Shown: positions 48,290-60,010 of the stretch, in pieces | How positions within the stretch are numbered: position 1 is the first letter of the stretch | Layout: every line of letters begins with the position of its first letter | NCBI GenBank assembly: GCA_021613375.1 | Contig: CM038720.1 | Location: forward strand, 18,122,715 to 18,186,714 | DNA length: 64,000 nt | Reading direction: 5' to 3' | From: Megaleporinus macrocephalus | Lineage: Eukaryota; Chordata; Actinopteri; Characiformes; Anostomidae | The notes under the pieces: model-generated | What the model was told of the DNA's origin: nothing | The model's input: the letters and a program-made list of their open reading frames with translations, nothing else | Databases searched by the model: none | Position numbers and translations under genes: made by a program

Positions 48290-49300
48290 CTTTTAGTTTA
48301 CTTGTAGAACCGGTTCCTTAATGGTTCTTTAGTAAATACAATGGCTATGTATATAACTTTGAACACTCTAAACTATTTACAAACTCAAATTGATTGATTA
48401 AGCAATATAAAACCCATTCTTTATGAATCTGCCAGATCATTTGACTGTACAGAGAACCATTTAAGCATGCAGTTTTAATGGTTCTATGTTGTCTTTACTA
48501 AATAACCCTTGAAGAACCACCTTAAGAGTGATTTTTATTAGCCTTTTTCTAAAAACTTGAAGTTTACACTGTGTGGGCTAAAATAATGGCTAGAGCACAC
48601 AAATACCTTTCTAGAACTTTCTATTAGCAAAGATATTTGCACTTTACCACCAATTTCAAATGAAACAAAAACTAAAAACCACAGCTGCCTGTAACATGTA
48701 TTACACACTACTGCATTGAAAATGATTAATGAGAGGTGGGCGATATGGCCAAAATATTGTGATACTGCAGGAAACTCTGGATACTGCAGGATATACAGTA
48801 TTATTTGGAACAGAGCTACATTTTAAACAAAACCATTAAAAAAGGAACATAATGTTTTTTGTTTAGTTTTTGTACATAGTGTGCTGCACTAAATCCAGTT
48901 ATTCAGAACTCTCTTTATAAAGAAACATGCAGTTGGTCATTGTTCTTCTGTCTATACACCATATGATCAGGAAAGCATGCTATATTGTATTTAATAATTC
49001 GTCATAATTATGGTATACAGTACTGTGCAAACGTTTTAAGCACTTTTGGTACATTATGTGTAAAATGTATTTTATTTTCTTAGCAAAACACCTTCTTTTT
49101 TAAATGTTCATATAGTATTAATACAGAGTGATTTTACTTATATGAGTGTCTTTATTTAACACTTTCCAAGCTTTTCCTTGTGGCGTTATGTGATCATCTT
49201 TCAAAATAAGATTTTGATGCTACTTTATATTGCATATATGCTTATTTACATCTGTTTTAATGATATCTGATGTTCTTACTGGTGAAAATACACTTATTGC
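48290..49300. repeat. Cluster of dispersed repeats in intron 2
   Basis: An AGAACC/GGTTCT copy lies at about 48290-48545, ending in CACCTTAAGAGTG. A GTGGGCGATATGG-type repeat starts at about 48736 and decays by about 49015. From about 49018, TACAGTACTGTGCAAACG opens a stretch with a familiar fish-repeat start, which runs into a segment (49190-49300) shared with 22505-22620. Confidence 0.5.
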
Positions 49301-49879
49301 TTATTGTGCAACTGGTTATTTAGCACAATGAGTTATGCATAACAGCAGCTTGACAGTTTGGTCATGTATATTTAGTGTATTATAGTGTGAGTGCAATTGT
49401 CCAATCACATCACCCTAAAGCTTATGTATTTATTGATTACCTATTTAGTCTGTAACAAATTTGTAAGGTACATTCTTCTAACAGTGTTTATATGTGTTGC
49501 TGAAATGAGCAGAGCAACATCACCTCTTTACAGAGACACATTACTACACATTTAATACACACTATGCTGTTTATTGTGTATGGCATGTGCAATAGTTGTG
49601 GCACATTTTATATTTAATGTTTTATTATTTTTTCAATTATTTAATTATTTTATACTTAGAGAATCATGTTCAAGCGTTTTGCATACACATGTAGCCTTTA
49701 AGTGTTTTATGAAACAGGCGTACATACCTCGGCACCTATATCCAACACAAAGTGATCAACAAACTGCCATGATAATGTAAAATCTCTCCAAACAATAACC
49801 GAATAATACAAAAGCATATTGACGTTATATGTTGTCATGTGGTTATCATCTAGAAAAACTGAGCGCAGGTCATGGGTTG

Positions 49880-50300
49880 CTAGTGACCCGAGGTATGCTT
49901 TTAAGGGTTAATGGGGGGACCTGTGCGACCCGGTGGCTCTCTCACTCCACTCAGTTGTCTGCCGACTCGCCCGCGCTGTTTACCAGATCGCGCTCAGTCT
50001 GACAGGAGCACATTATGGAAATATGAAAGGATCCCATTCTCCGTGGTTCACTGAGATTTTTCTAAGCGTGTTCCACGCCCTCGCCCCCTCCCAGACCCTC
50101 GTACTGGATGCATTAACACAGCCCAGTCGGGCCATCTGAGAGGACTCCTGTGTTTATTAGGGGAATATGATCATTTATGGCTGAATGAGCTTCAGAGCCA
50201 GTAATGTGGACATTTGGCCGGCTGGAGTGAAATGGAAATTCGGCGTGAACAGTGGCTGATTATGAGGAGAGGGAGAGAGAAAAAGAGAAAGGTGTTGCTA
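49880..50300. other. Repeat-free island in intron 2, possible regulatory element
   Basis: GC-richer, no recognised repeat, with a block around 50010-50240 containing CATTATGGAAATATGAAAGG, GTGTTTATTAGGGGAATATG and ATTTATGGCTGAATGAGC. ATTTATGG-like and TTATGG cores could bind homeodomain factors. No protein-like frame (the 68-codon frame at 49933-50139 matches nothing). Confidence 0.3.
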
Positions 50301-51954
50301 ATGTGTTTTCTGAACCACACTCAGGGTCCACCTTGACAGGAGGAAATGTGGTTAAACTATAACCGGTGATAATAGATCACACAGCTCACGCTGGAGCATC
50401 CGTGAAAAATAGGTAGTACAGGGTGTAAATATGGCCATTACGGTTTTACCTTAGAGGATGCATTTGGAAGCTGGAGCGTTTTCTTTTAGACTTCGAAGAC
50501 ACGTTTTTTTCGAGCAGGTAGCTGTTGTTAATAAATCTATTAATAATTATGAATAGCTTCTGGATAGAGCTACAAGCGTATTGTATTTAGACTTTATTCA
50601 CTTGCGTGCGCATTCTCTTATCATCACTTTATCATCACTCTCATTAAAATCATTTTTTGAAGACTGGGTTAATAAAAACGAGTTCAATACAATTTATATA
50701 AATGAACTTGCGTTAAAGGAGAATTACACAATTTTTTCTGAATGTATGCATAATTTAGTGGCTTAAATGTAAACAGTCATTCTGAGTGTTCTGCTGTGAA
50801 TTGTCCAGTTCTAGACAAAACCAGACACCGCCCAGTTCCAGAGACATTGTTTTATAAAACATTTTAGCCTTAAAATCCACAAGCAAGGCCTTATATGAAT
50901 TGTAACAAGTGCATGCCTACAGCATAGAAGTGTACACAGAGGAATCATGGGGATCATTTGGAACAAAGGAAATAAACATGAATGCACTGAAACATCAGTG
51001 ACACCAGATCATTGGTTGCTTCATTGATAAAGATAGAAGGATTGTTATATCAGTAAAACAGAAGCATCAGCTGTACATATGAAGGGCCATATAAGATAAT
51101 AACTATATTACAGGATGCAATTATAATGACAATTTTACCTGATGAGTAAATGCTCATGCTTGGTGATAGAAAAGGCTCAGGCTCAAAGAAAACAAGCATT
51201 ACTCACCACTGCCCTCTGAAGGTGTTATAGCATCACAGTAGTAGTGAGAATGTTTTATAATATCCATGACAAATCTCAGTTTTTCTGCATTTTTTAGTTT
51301 CCATTAATTTGCCCCAATCCAGCTGATACAGAAGACCTGCTAAAATTCACCCAACAAACTAGATGATCATGTTATAAAGACCTACTGACACCCATTACCG
51401 GTTAAGCAGAGCACCAGTACTCCTGTAGTGCTGTGCTTAAATCAAGCTATTTTTGATTTCAGGCTTTGTGTAATTCACTCTGTTGATGTACTTTCCAGAT
51501 CTCTGTGGAAAAGGAGTGAATGTTTTTCCATGGGCAGCGATAGCGCTGGGGATTGTCTCATACTCTGTCTATATGAAAAGTTCAGAATCTTCAGTTCTTT
51601 TTACACGGATCCTGTAACACGCCACCCACAGCAATTATCTCAGTAAGCCTCGAGGTAAGGCCACAGCTGAGTGGATGTGGTCAGAGAGGTACGCAATGTT
51701 GTGCCCTGAGGAGAGCTAGTCTGGCAGGAGCTGAGCTGGAGAAGTCCTTGGGTGTTTTGAACAACTCCCAGGTTGACATATAATGTGCTATTTATCTCGT
51801 GAGTAATTCCCTACATGCTCGTGTTTTCAGCCTCTGGTTTGTGAGAGAGACAAAAATAGTTGAATGAATGGAGGCTCAGTGCTACGGTTACACCACTGTT
51901 ACCTTCTGCAGTCCAGACTGTACCCCTTACCAAAAAATGTGTGACTATTTTTGA

Positions 51955-52215
51955 TGGTGTTTTTAAGAGTACTCCTGAAAATATGGTTCCTCGGGAACCA
52001 TATCCATGCTTAAAATTGAATGGTTCTTTAGTTCGATGAGGAATGTGTTATATGTGGTTCTGTGTAGCACCAAAAAGGGTTAACATTGTATTAATAGGGT
52101 ACTGGTGCTATATAGAACCATATACAACACATTATCCATCACTCTGAGCAGCCATTTCATGCAAAGAACTATTTAAGCATGCAAATGGTTCTATTAGGTT
52201 AGGAGTATGAGTATT
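51955..52215. repeat. AGAACC/GGTTCT foldback repeat copy
   Basis: Left arm: GCTTAAAATTGAATGGTTC, GAGGAATGTGTTATATGTGG and GTAGCACCAAAAAGGG. Right arm is the inverse: GTGCTATATAGAACCATATAC, CATCACTCTGAGCAGCC and CAAAGAACTATTTAAGCATGC. The two halves could fold into a hairpin. Confidence 0.65.
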
Positions 52216-53439
52216 ATATTAGGACTATAATACTCTTGATATGTCTAATATTAGCTCAATTTAGAGAGAAATCTTGGTTTCTTTATGATCGTAATATTTG
52301 GCATGTTTACATTTTTGCTTGTTAGCCCACCAGACAGAGCAGGCAGAAACAGAAACCTCTGGGTTTGTTTTTTGGATTTACAGTAATTATTTCCATCATA
52401 AATGACTGCATCTATGTGTCAGCAAAATATTCATTCCTCCCAAGTGAGCATACAAGTGAGTCTAAAGATTTTATTCAGTATTTACCGTTTCTATTGAATA
52501 TGTTTTATTCAGTATGCCACAATACACATACAATCCATCCGTGGAAATGTAGCTATAGAAGCAAAGCACTCAAAGCTGCTTGAGTGCTAAAAGCATCTCC
52601 TTGTGGAGCTTTTTCAGCCTGGCTACATGTGGATGCGTGAGTGAATATGTGGATTATGAATCAGTGGTCATATTACAGAATAAGAGGGGTAATAAGGTAA
52701 TAAGAGGGGACGGTAAAGCTTGTCTGCTGTGTCTGGGATTTCTATAATGCTGAAACCGTTCTGCTGAAAGTTCTGTTTACAATATTGCAGTATAATGTTT
52801 TTTACATTAATGACGATACTATTAAAAATAACCCTGCAGTGGCGACTGTCGTGTAATCAAAATGCATATAATATGCAAAAAGACCCTTTTTCTGAATTCT
52901 AAAGAAGCATTTAAACAGTTGTCTGGTTCTTTGATTTGGTGTGAGTCTATATGTCGGTGTCAGGTTGGTTTGAGCCCAGCAGTAATGTGATGCCTCAGGA
53001 GAATCATGGCGGTCATTGAACACTGAGGCCTGCTTGGGCCCTTAGGGTGCATTTAGAGGTCCTGCGTTGTGAACTGCGGTCTTACAGCCCCCCTGACTGT
53101 GTACATAAGAGGTACTATGGCTTTTCCATCCCTCTCAGCTGCCTCGTGTGTTGTTATGAATGTTTGCAGGCAGCCAATAAAAAAATAAAACAGACAGAGC
53201 AAAATAATAAAGCAGTAAACCAGCAAACCACATGCTCTGCTGTTTGTTTACAGGTTGGTTTTATTGGATAGCACTTACGTAAACCACCATTTCATGATGT
53301 GCACCATGGCTTCTATTTTTGTGGGCATTTAGTTTTAATTACATTTTAACAAATGGAATTTAGATTATAGCTTGTACAGGAAATACAACTATGTGTAATT
53401 TGGATTGACATTTGCACAATTATTATCTGGATTTTTAGG

Positions 53440-53660
53440 GGGAATTTCACAGATGTTTCTGAAAATATCAGCATAATTAATAAATCAGCCCCGCTCCAGA
53501 GAAACTGTCACAATTATTCACGGTGGTGGTGATAGGAACCAGACATCCTCCCCACAGAAAGTTATTACATGAAATGGGTATAAAGGTGTTGCTTGATGCC
53601 TAAAATGTTGTTTTACAATAATGTTTTTGGCCAAAGCCACGTTTTTGGAAACCTGTTTGG
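53440..53660. repeat. Foldback-family partial copy
   Basis: Contains CACGGTGGTGGTGATAGGAACC, AGACATCC and TTTTTGGCCAAAGCC, matching the arm and centre of the family at 46970. Both ends are incomplete. Confidence 0.5.
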
Positions 53661-53807
53661 TGGAGAACTACATGCAGGCAAAATAGTCCCAAAAAAACAT
53701 ATTTTTATCACTATTTTAGCATTAGAAAATGTGTGAAGTGGTTTATACAATATACAAAAAATGCACATTTACGTGAGAAATACTAAATATATCACTATCC
53801 AATGAAA

Positions 53808-54033
53808 AAGCATGTATTTCCAATTTTGTTAATTTCTATTTTTCTAAATTAATTAAAGGCATGAGCTGTTGTTTACCTTGTGTAAAAATGTCATGGTGAA
53901 TGGACCAATAGAAATGCTTCAAAATAGCTTGGACAAAATTCTGGTTCCATTGACTTACATTAAAAGTAAAGACAGTTTTTGGCCGGTCCTGTTGCCATTT
54001 TAGAGAGACCTGTTTTCCATTGGACAGCGACGA
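53808..54033 (+). repeat. Copy D of the GGACCAATAG dispersed repeat, next to exon 3
   Basis: Runs from CATGTATTTCCAATTTTG through GAATGGACCAATAGAAATGC and GGTTCCATTGACTTACATTA to CCATTGGACAGCGACG. It ends about 67-70 bp before the exon 3 acceptor, so the branch point and polypyrimidine tract of intron 2 lie in the short unique stretch that remains. Confidence 0.75.
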
Positions 54034-54099
54034 TCTGCAAATTACCGTGGCCATTCATGCTTTATGCTGCAAAGTAATGTCTCTGTTTTTGTTTGGCAG

Positions 54100-54763
54100 T
54101 GGGAGGAGATTGGAGAAGTGGACGAAAACTACGCCCCCATCCACACCTACCAGGTGTGCCGGGTGATGGAGCACAACCAGAACAACTGGCTGCAGACGAA
54201 CTGGATCCTGAACGAAGGGGCTCAGAGAGTGTTTGTGGAGCTCAAGTTTACTCTGAGGGACTGTAACAGCCTGCCCGGCGGCCTGGGCACCTGCAAAGAG
54301 ACCTTTAACGTCTACTACTACGAGTCGAACGACGAGGACGGCAGGAATGTGCACGAGAGCCAGTACACCAAAATCGACACCATAGCGGCCGACGAGAGCT
54401 TCACCGAGCTGGACCTGGGGGACAGGGTGATGAAGCTGAACACTGAGGTCAGGGATGTGGGGCCTCTCACCAAAAAAGGCTTCTACCTGGCCTTCCAGGA
54501 CCTGGGCGCCTGCATCGCCCTCGTGTCCGTCCGCGTCTTCTACAAAAAGTGTCCCTTTGTGGTGAGGAACCTGGCCCTCTTCCCGGATACTATAACTGGG
54601 TCGGATTCCTCGCAGCTCCTGGAGGTGTCGGGGACCTGTGTCAACAATTCGGTGGCCGAGGAACTTCCCAGAATGCACTGCAGCGCGGAGGGGGAATGGT
54701 TGGTGCCCATTGGGAGGTGCATGTGCCAGGCAGGCCATGAGGAAGTTAATGGCTCCTGTCAAG
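54100..54763 (+). CDS. epha5: Ephrin type-A receptor 5, exon 3 (most of the ephrin-binding domain, start of cysteine-rich region)
   Basis: 664 nt, the family-typical length for exon 3, encoding residues 56-276 plus one base. It opens [20 protein letters not shown], the EphA5 form (EphA3 has [20 protein letters not shown]). Cysteines at 75, 110, 120 and 193 have the spacing of the two disulfides of Eph ligand-binding domains (75-193 and 110-120). Conserved blocks include [62 protein letters not shown] and [14 protein letters not shown]. From Cys206 on, cysteines 235, 249, 262, 264 and 275 belong to the following cysteine-rich module, with the block [13 protein letters not shown]-glycosylation sequons are NNS (237) and NGS (272). 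No stops or shifts. Acceptor TTTTTGTTTGGCAG is good; the donor CAAG/GTTGGT is weak but sits at the position and phase expected. GC content is much higher than in the flanking introns. Confidence 0.97.
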
Positions 54764-55174
54764 GTTGGTGAACATCTTCATTATTATGCAAATGCAGGCG
54801 CTGGCAAACGGGTGCCGCCGCGTGTTTGACACGTCTCCTTGAACCGGGTCTGTGAATGTCACCGATGCCAATGAGTGTCTGAGACCTTTTGCGTTGGCCT
54901 GGGAGGGCGGTGACATTAAACCCACGTTCCAAGCGAGATTAACCTTAATCTATAGAAAGATATAGATACATTACATAGATCATCAGAGAAGATGGAACAG
55001 AGATTAGAAATGGTACAGAGAAAAATAATAATAGACAAACACAAAGCAGTATGATAGTGAAAAATAGTACAATGTGGTTAATAAATTAATGATGTACTTT
55101 TGGATACAAAGAATATAAAGAAACATTATTTATTTAAATTTAAATTAGATTTTTTTACGATTTCCTTCATAATA

Positions 55175-55450
55175 TTTAGTATTTTAGAAGCAGCTTTGAT
55201 GTAACATGGTTGATTGTTCTGTATAGTGGTAGTGAAGGGTACCAGGGAACCACCAGTGAACCTGCACGTGTCTTCTGAGTTTTATATGGAATGTTGATGT
55301 CATCCTCCAAAATGTTGGGGACTATTTGGTCTCAGCATGTATTCTTTCAACATGAATGGATTTTAAGAGAAAAATCGAACCACTCTTAATGAAATTCGTT
55401 TACATATTAATAATAGTAATAATGAATGCAGATTTTTCAGAAATCTGTTC
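55175..55450 (+). repeat. Foldback-family partial copy
   Basis: Contains TGTATAGTGGTAGTGAAGGGTACCAG, split here as TAGTGGTAGTG and GGTACCAG, and CCACCAGTGAACCTGCACGTG, then GGAATGTTGATG, in the order seen at 40935 and 46970. The inverse arm is absent. Confidence 0.5.
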
Positions 55451-55499
55451 CCCTTTAATCCAAAAGTCCTACCGAACCATCCTTAATGTTAGAGTTTTT

Positions 55500-55700
55500 A
55501 TTCCCTACATTCCTAAAAGAGATGGCTCTTTAAGACTTCTTCAGTAAAGGGAATGTTTGTGTTTCAGGCAATCCGTTCTATGTAGAACCATCTGCATAAT
55601 TGGTTGTTTGTTTGGTGAAATGGTTCTTTAGACTGATAGAGACTATGTTGTAAATGGTTCTGTATGTGTTGAAGATGGTAAAAACTCCTGTGGATGAGTT
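55500..55700. repeat. AGAACC/GGTTCT repeat copy
   Basis: Contains ATGTAGAACCATCTGCATAAT, GAAATGGTTCTTTAG and AAATGGTTCTGTATG, and starts near a TCCTAAAAGAGATGGCTC-like end. Part of the family described at 29340. Confidence 0.5.
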
Positions 55701-57444
55701 TTTAAAAAATATGTTATAAATATAAGCATAAACGTGTCTTTCTAAACCATCATAAAAATACAGTGTTTCAGGCTTCGGAATGTATTTATAACCATTTTGC
55801 CAACTTTGAACCGTAGCCTTTTGATTCACTAACTACTGCAGACGTTTACAGACATTTATTCAAGTTTATATAAATATGTATAACCTATATACTTATATAC
55901 AAAATAATATTACCAACTGGCTTACTGTTTTTCTTATAGTTTTCAATATCATTTTTGTTTTTATGTTTTATTTTTTAAATAAGGTTATTAATTATCTGTG
56001 TTACACGTTTTACTGTGGAGCACAAATGTGATTTTTCTTTTTGTTTCTTGTTTTTTTTAAATAAAAATACATATCATTTTAAATTCATTAATTTAACAAA
56101 CATTTAAATGCTATAATAATATTATAAAACTTGGAATGTAAACATGATCCTGCTGCTGTAGCGATTATGTTATGAGAAAATGTGTTGATTCTAGGTTTTT
56201 TATTTTTGTTTATTGTTGACTGTCTGGTCTTTGTGAGTATGTGCAAGTAGAAACTCTCCACATTATAAGCTCTGCATGGGTCAACGGTTTTGGGGGCAGT
56301 GCAGATGGATTTTGTGGTGGGCTAATGGGTGGGTAAGAGAGGGGAAAGTGGGGGGGGTTTAGGAAGAGGGGTGTTGATGGGACGATGGCTATCTTAACAG
56401 CTTGCGGAGGGCGTGATGACTCTTGTGATGAATCATCTACTCTAGACAGCACAATAGAGCAGAACTCACCAGCACGGCCTGCTCTGCTTTAGGCCGCGTT
56501 CAGCCCCGTGGTGAGCAGAAGGACCACCAGGGTTTGTGGTTTTGACCATAAGATCTCCAAACGTTGTTTATCCAGCAGGGAAGTCAGTGTCTGGAAGGGA
56601 ACATTCTCCGAGTTTGATGGGAATGTTTTGACTCAGTTAAAGTGATTATTTTAAGAAAGGCTTGCTCTGTTCCTGCCTCGAGCCCCCCCTAGACAGTTCA
56701 GCGAAGATGTCTGCGTCGGTCTGTTTGGAAAACATCATCACGACTTTTTGCCGTTCTATTTTCAGAAGCAGCTGCAGAAGATCTTCCTTTCAGTTTTACT
56801 GCAACATTCTCGCCGACCTCTCTGCTGACTGACCAATCCGAGCTCTGCCTGTCCCGTACCGCGTCATCCCTGATTGAGACGTCGTCTCTCAGGTGTTGCA
56901 TCAATGCGTCCTAAACTCCCTCCGTGTTTTATTTGTGGAGCGGTTCCCTCGCGAGTTCCCATCACTCCTTGTACTTCCTATAGAAGTTTCAAACAACGCC
57001 AGCTTAACTTTGTTTTCTCCTGTTTGTTTCTGCTGCAGGTAAATACACTACATCCTCATTTTGGTTTCTATGGTAACCGGGAGACTTCTCCTCCTTGGCC
57101 TCTGTGTTTTTTACGTTTCCCCCATGTGAGCTAGTCACAGTGCAGCAGGATGAAAGTGGGGTTTAGAGTTTTTACCTAGACGGTGAGCGCGCTCCCGCTC
57201 CTCTCATCTTCTCTTAGATGTGAACAAGACTGCGGAACGTTTTCTTTTTTCCGGATCGGGAACTGAGCCGGCAGAGGGGAGAGTCGTTTAAGGAGCAGTC
57301 AAAAAATCCAGTAGCTCAGGCTGCAGGATTCAGTGTTTCCGGCTCGGATTGAGGGGTCGCAGTAATTCAGCAGATCTCTTAATTCACGCTCGTACATTAT
57401 CAGAGCGGTGGCTGCAAAGCACTGACTTCAGACTGCTACGCATA

Positions 57445-58020
57445 TCCATTCATCTCTCTCTCTCTGTCTCTCTCTCTCTCATTTTGCTAGTCTCTCTCTC
57501 TCTTACTCTCTCTTCTTTCACTCTCACACTTCTCTCTCTCTCTTTCTCGGTCTGTCAGTCTCTCTTGCTCTCATTCTGACAGTCTCCCTCTCTCCTTTAC
57601 TCTTCTCTCTTTCTCTTTCTCAATCTGTCCATCTCTCTCATTCTCTTATTCTGTCAGTCTCTCCCCTTCTCTCCTCTTTCACTCCTCTCTTGCATGTTCT
57701 GTCTTAGTGTCAGCCTCTCTTTCTTGTCTACCTCTCTTTGCTCTCTCTCTCACACCTCTTTATATCGCTCTTCTCTCTTCTTCATTCCTCATTTTATCAG
57801 TCTTTCTCTGTCTTTCTTTTTCACCCTTCTTTTGCTCTCCCTCTTATTCTGTCTGTGCCTAATTCTTTCTCTCATCTCTTTCTCTTACACTCTTCTTTTG
57901 CTCCCTCTCTTATTCTGTCAGTGCCTATTTCTTTCTCTCATCTTTTTCTTTCACTCTCTTTCATTCTTCTTTCACTCTCTCAATCTGTCTCTCTCTGTTT
58001 CTTTGTCTTCCTCTCGTTTT
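57445..58020. repeat. Long degenerate pyrimidine tract
   Basis: About 570 bp in which almost every base on the + strand is C or T, mainly TCTC units mixed with TTTCTCTT, TCATTC and CTGTCAGT words. It contains imperfect internal repeats of roughly 60-70 bp (for example the TTATTCTGTCxGTGCCTA segments at about 57844 and 57911). Two Ser/Leu/Phe-rich frames across it (57694-58100) are low-complexity artefacts. Confidence 0.9.
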
Positions 58021-59429
58021 GTAAGTCTATCACTGAAGACATTGCGAATAAAACCACTGTTGAAAGGAATTTGTTAAAAATCCTACTTTATAATCTGTGA
58101 GGAAGCCAAACTCGAGACGAGCCCTTTCCAGCGAGCCCTGGATCACTTTGCTAGTTTATAGGACGTTATGCTGTCTCTCCCACCACACATGACTTTTTAT
58201 TGTATTCTACAGGAAACCAGAGATTACCATGTTCACTATCTGATCTTTGAATCTCTGTAGATCAGCGGAGAAATGTCAGCCCTGTGTCCCCCAGGAAACC
58301 AGAGATACAAATCCTGGAATCACAAAGCTCCTCACCTGTTGTCTTCTCTGAGGCATCCATATTTGTTAGTGTCATAATTATATGATCAGCAACTAGTCAA
58401 CATGAAGCTTACAGCATCATCACCCGCCAGTAAAGTCCACTAGTTAGTGTTAAGTTGAAATTACAACCATATCTAGCGGAGCAGCGTGAAGTGAGAGCTG
58501 AGCAGCTCCAAAAGCGCTGCAGTGTCTCTGCATCCTGCAAGCAAGACCGTCCTTTCTTCCACACACTGACTGCCTCCGTGTGACATGAGTGATGCTGTAT
58601 TCATACACAGCGTCTGTGCTACGGAGCTGATCAGCGCATACATACTGGAAATTCTCACCGTTACAGCTCAACAGATATTACACTTATTGTCATCCGTTCT
58701 GCTGTGAGAATGATGAAGGAGAAGGTGTTGAGCCGTTTTCCGGCCTGTGCTCGGGTCATCGCTTAATGTCCAAAAAGCCTGTGGCACAGAATGTTTAGCT
58801 AGGATTTAGTTTAGTAGTGGCTATGCACTAAATAATTAGGAGCAAACATGGAGCAGAGAGCTTTCTCTGACAAGTGAGCGCAGAGTAGGGAGTACACTTA
58901 TATTAGGAATTATTTGTTAACTATTTATTAAGTATACATATTATGTATTTATGTGTACAATGTTGTATGTATTTATATACAATATATTTGTAGGACAGTT
59001 CATTGTAAGTTAAAATTGCATCATCGTGACATCCCGGATTTAGATTTATTCACAGATATACATACGGATGACTGGTTTTTATTTACCACTTTTTTTGACC
59101 TGAATCTCACTCCTGAATGAAATGAATCAAACGAAGCGCTGCATGAAAGTAAGAGGCGGCTGGTAATTTAACACGTGCGTAATTATGTGAGGTGCAGACG
59201 CAGCATTCAGATACAGTGTAAACAGGCTGTTAAAGGTGGGAGAAGCAGGTAAAAATGAAATACAGTGGAAGGAATCAATGAGATGCTTCGAATCTTTCTT
59301 TCCCTCTCTGTTTCTCTTGTTCTCTTTCTCTCTCACTTGCTTTTATTCTGCCAGCACTTAATCATTTGTCCTCCAGTGCTATATCAGGTATTCTTTTTTG
59401 TGATCACCACCCCCCACAACCCCCCACTG

Positions 59430-60010
59430 GAAGCTTTAGGCTATAATGATGGCTGGGACTGAGGGATAGGATGGATGGCAGAGCAGAACAGAGGAAAGAG
59501 AGATGGACGCTCGCTCCAGTGCTGGAGGAGGGCAGCGTGTTCCGTGAACGTTCCTCCTCTTCCTCCTTTTGTCTGGCTGAGTCGGCCCTTTGTGATAAGA
59601 CTTTTTTTCAGCGTGATATTTCTGTGTGAATTTATTTCCACTGAGCTGTCCGAGGGGAGCGCACCGTTGGCCCCGCACTGGAAGCCTTTTTTTTTTTTTT
59701 TGTGCGGTTGCCCAGGTCGCCTGCAGACAAGGCAGCAATGCGTTGAGAATGCGTTTAGCGCTATTGTCTGGGGGGACAGGGCCTCCGTTCAGCAGGAGAG
59801 CGCTTACAATCCTGAACGTAATGAGATGAACAAGCAGAAGGTGCATGCATGCCGCCACTTCTTATTCAGGAGGATCGCTGCACGCAATTATAAAATGACT
59901 GTAAACACGAATCCACCTGAGATGTTGGAGAAAGAAGCTCTTCTGGGAGATGTCCTGAATACATCCCAGCTTGTCACTCGAACAAGGACAGTTTATTTAA
60001 ATGAGGTGGC
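59430..60010. other. Repeat-poor island in intron 3 with a long open frame
   Basis: A 180-codon + strand frame (59475-60017) spans this island, including a T run at about 59688-59701 that gives Phe-Phe-Phe. I recognise no domain; splice sites that would make it an exon are not evident, and a minus-strand frame overlaps it. Blocks such as CATGCCGCCACTTCTTATTC and CGCTGCACGCAATTATAAAA look more like conserved non-coding DNA than codons, but this needs comparison. Confidence 0.25.

Larger units (their letters stand above)
40018..54099 (+). other. epha5: epha5 intron 2 (14082 bp)
   Basis: Bounded by donor GTGAGT and acceptor TTTTTGTTTGGCAG. It is repeat-rich: foldback-family copies, copy C and copy D of the GGACCAATAG family, a 1-kb element with TTAGGGCTGA ends, AGAACC-type repeats, and an AC microsatellite at 45914-45942. 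GC-richer parts without obvious repeats are at 41550-41960, 46080-46400 and 49880-50300. The frames at 41527-42093, 44883-45770, 46396-46761 and 49574-50139 resemble no known protein and no alternative epha5 exon was recognised. Confidence 0.85.

Noticed and set aside
54055..54762. 235-codon open frame on the minus strand
   Set aside because: It is the antisense shadow of epha5 exon 3, made possible by the exon's high GC content and lack of stops; it resembles no protein family and has no promoter or splice context.
57694..58100. Two overlapping Ser/Phe/Leu-rich frames that look like membrane proteins
   Set aside because: They are translations of the pyrimidine tract in two frames, an artefact of base composition.
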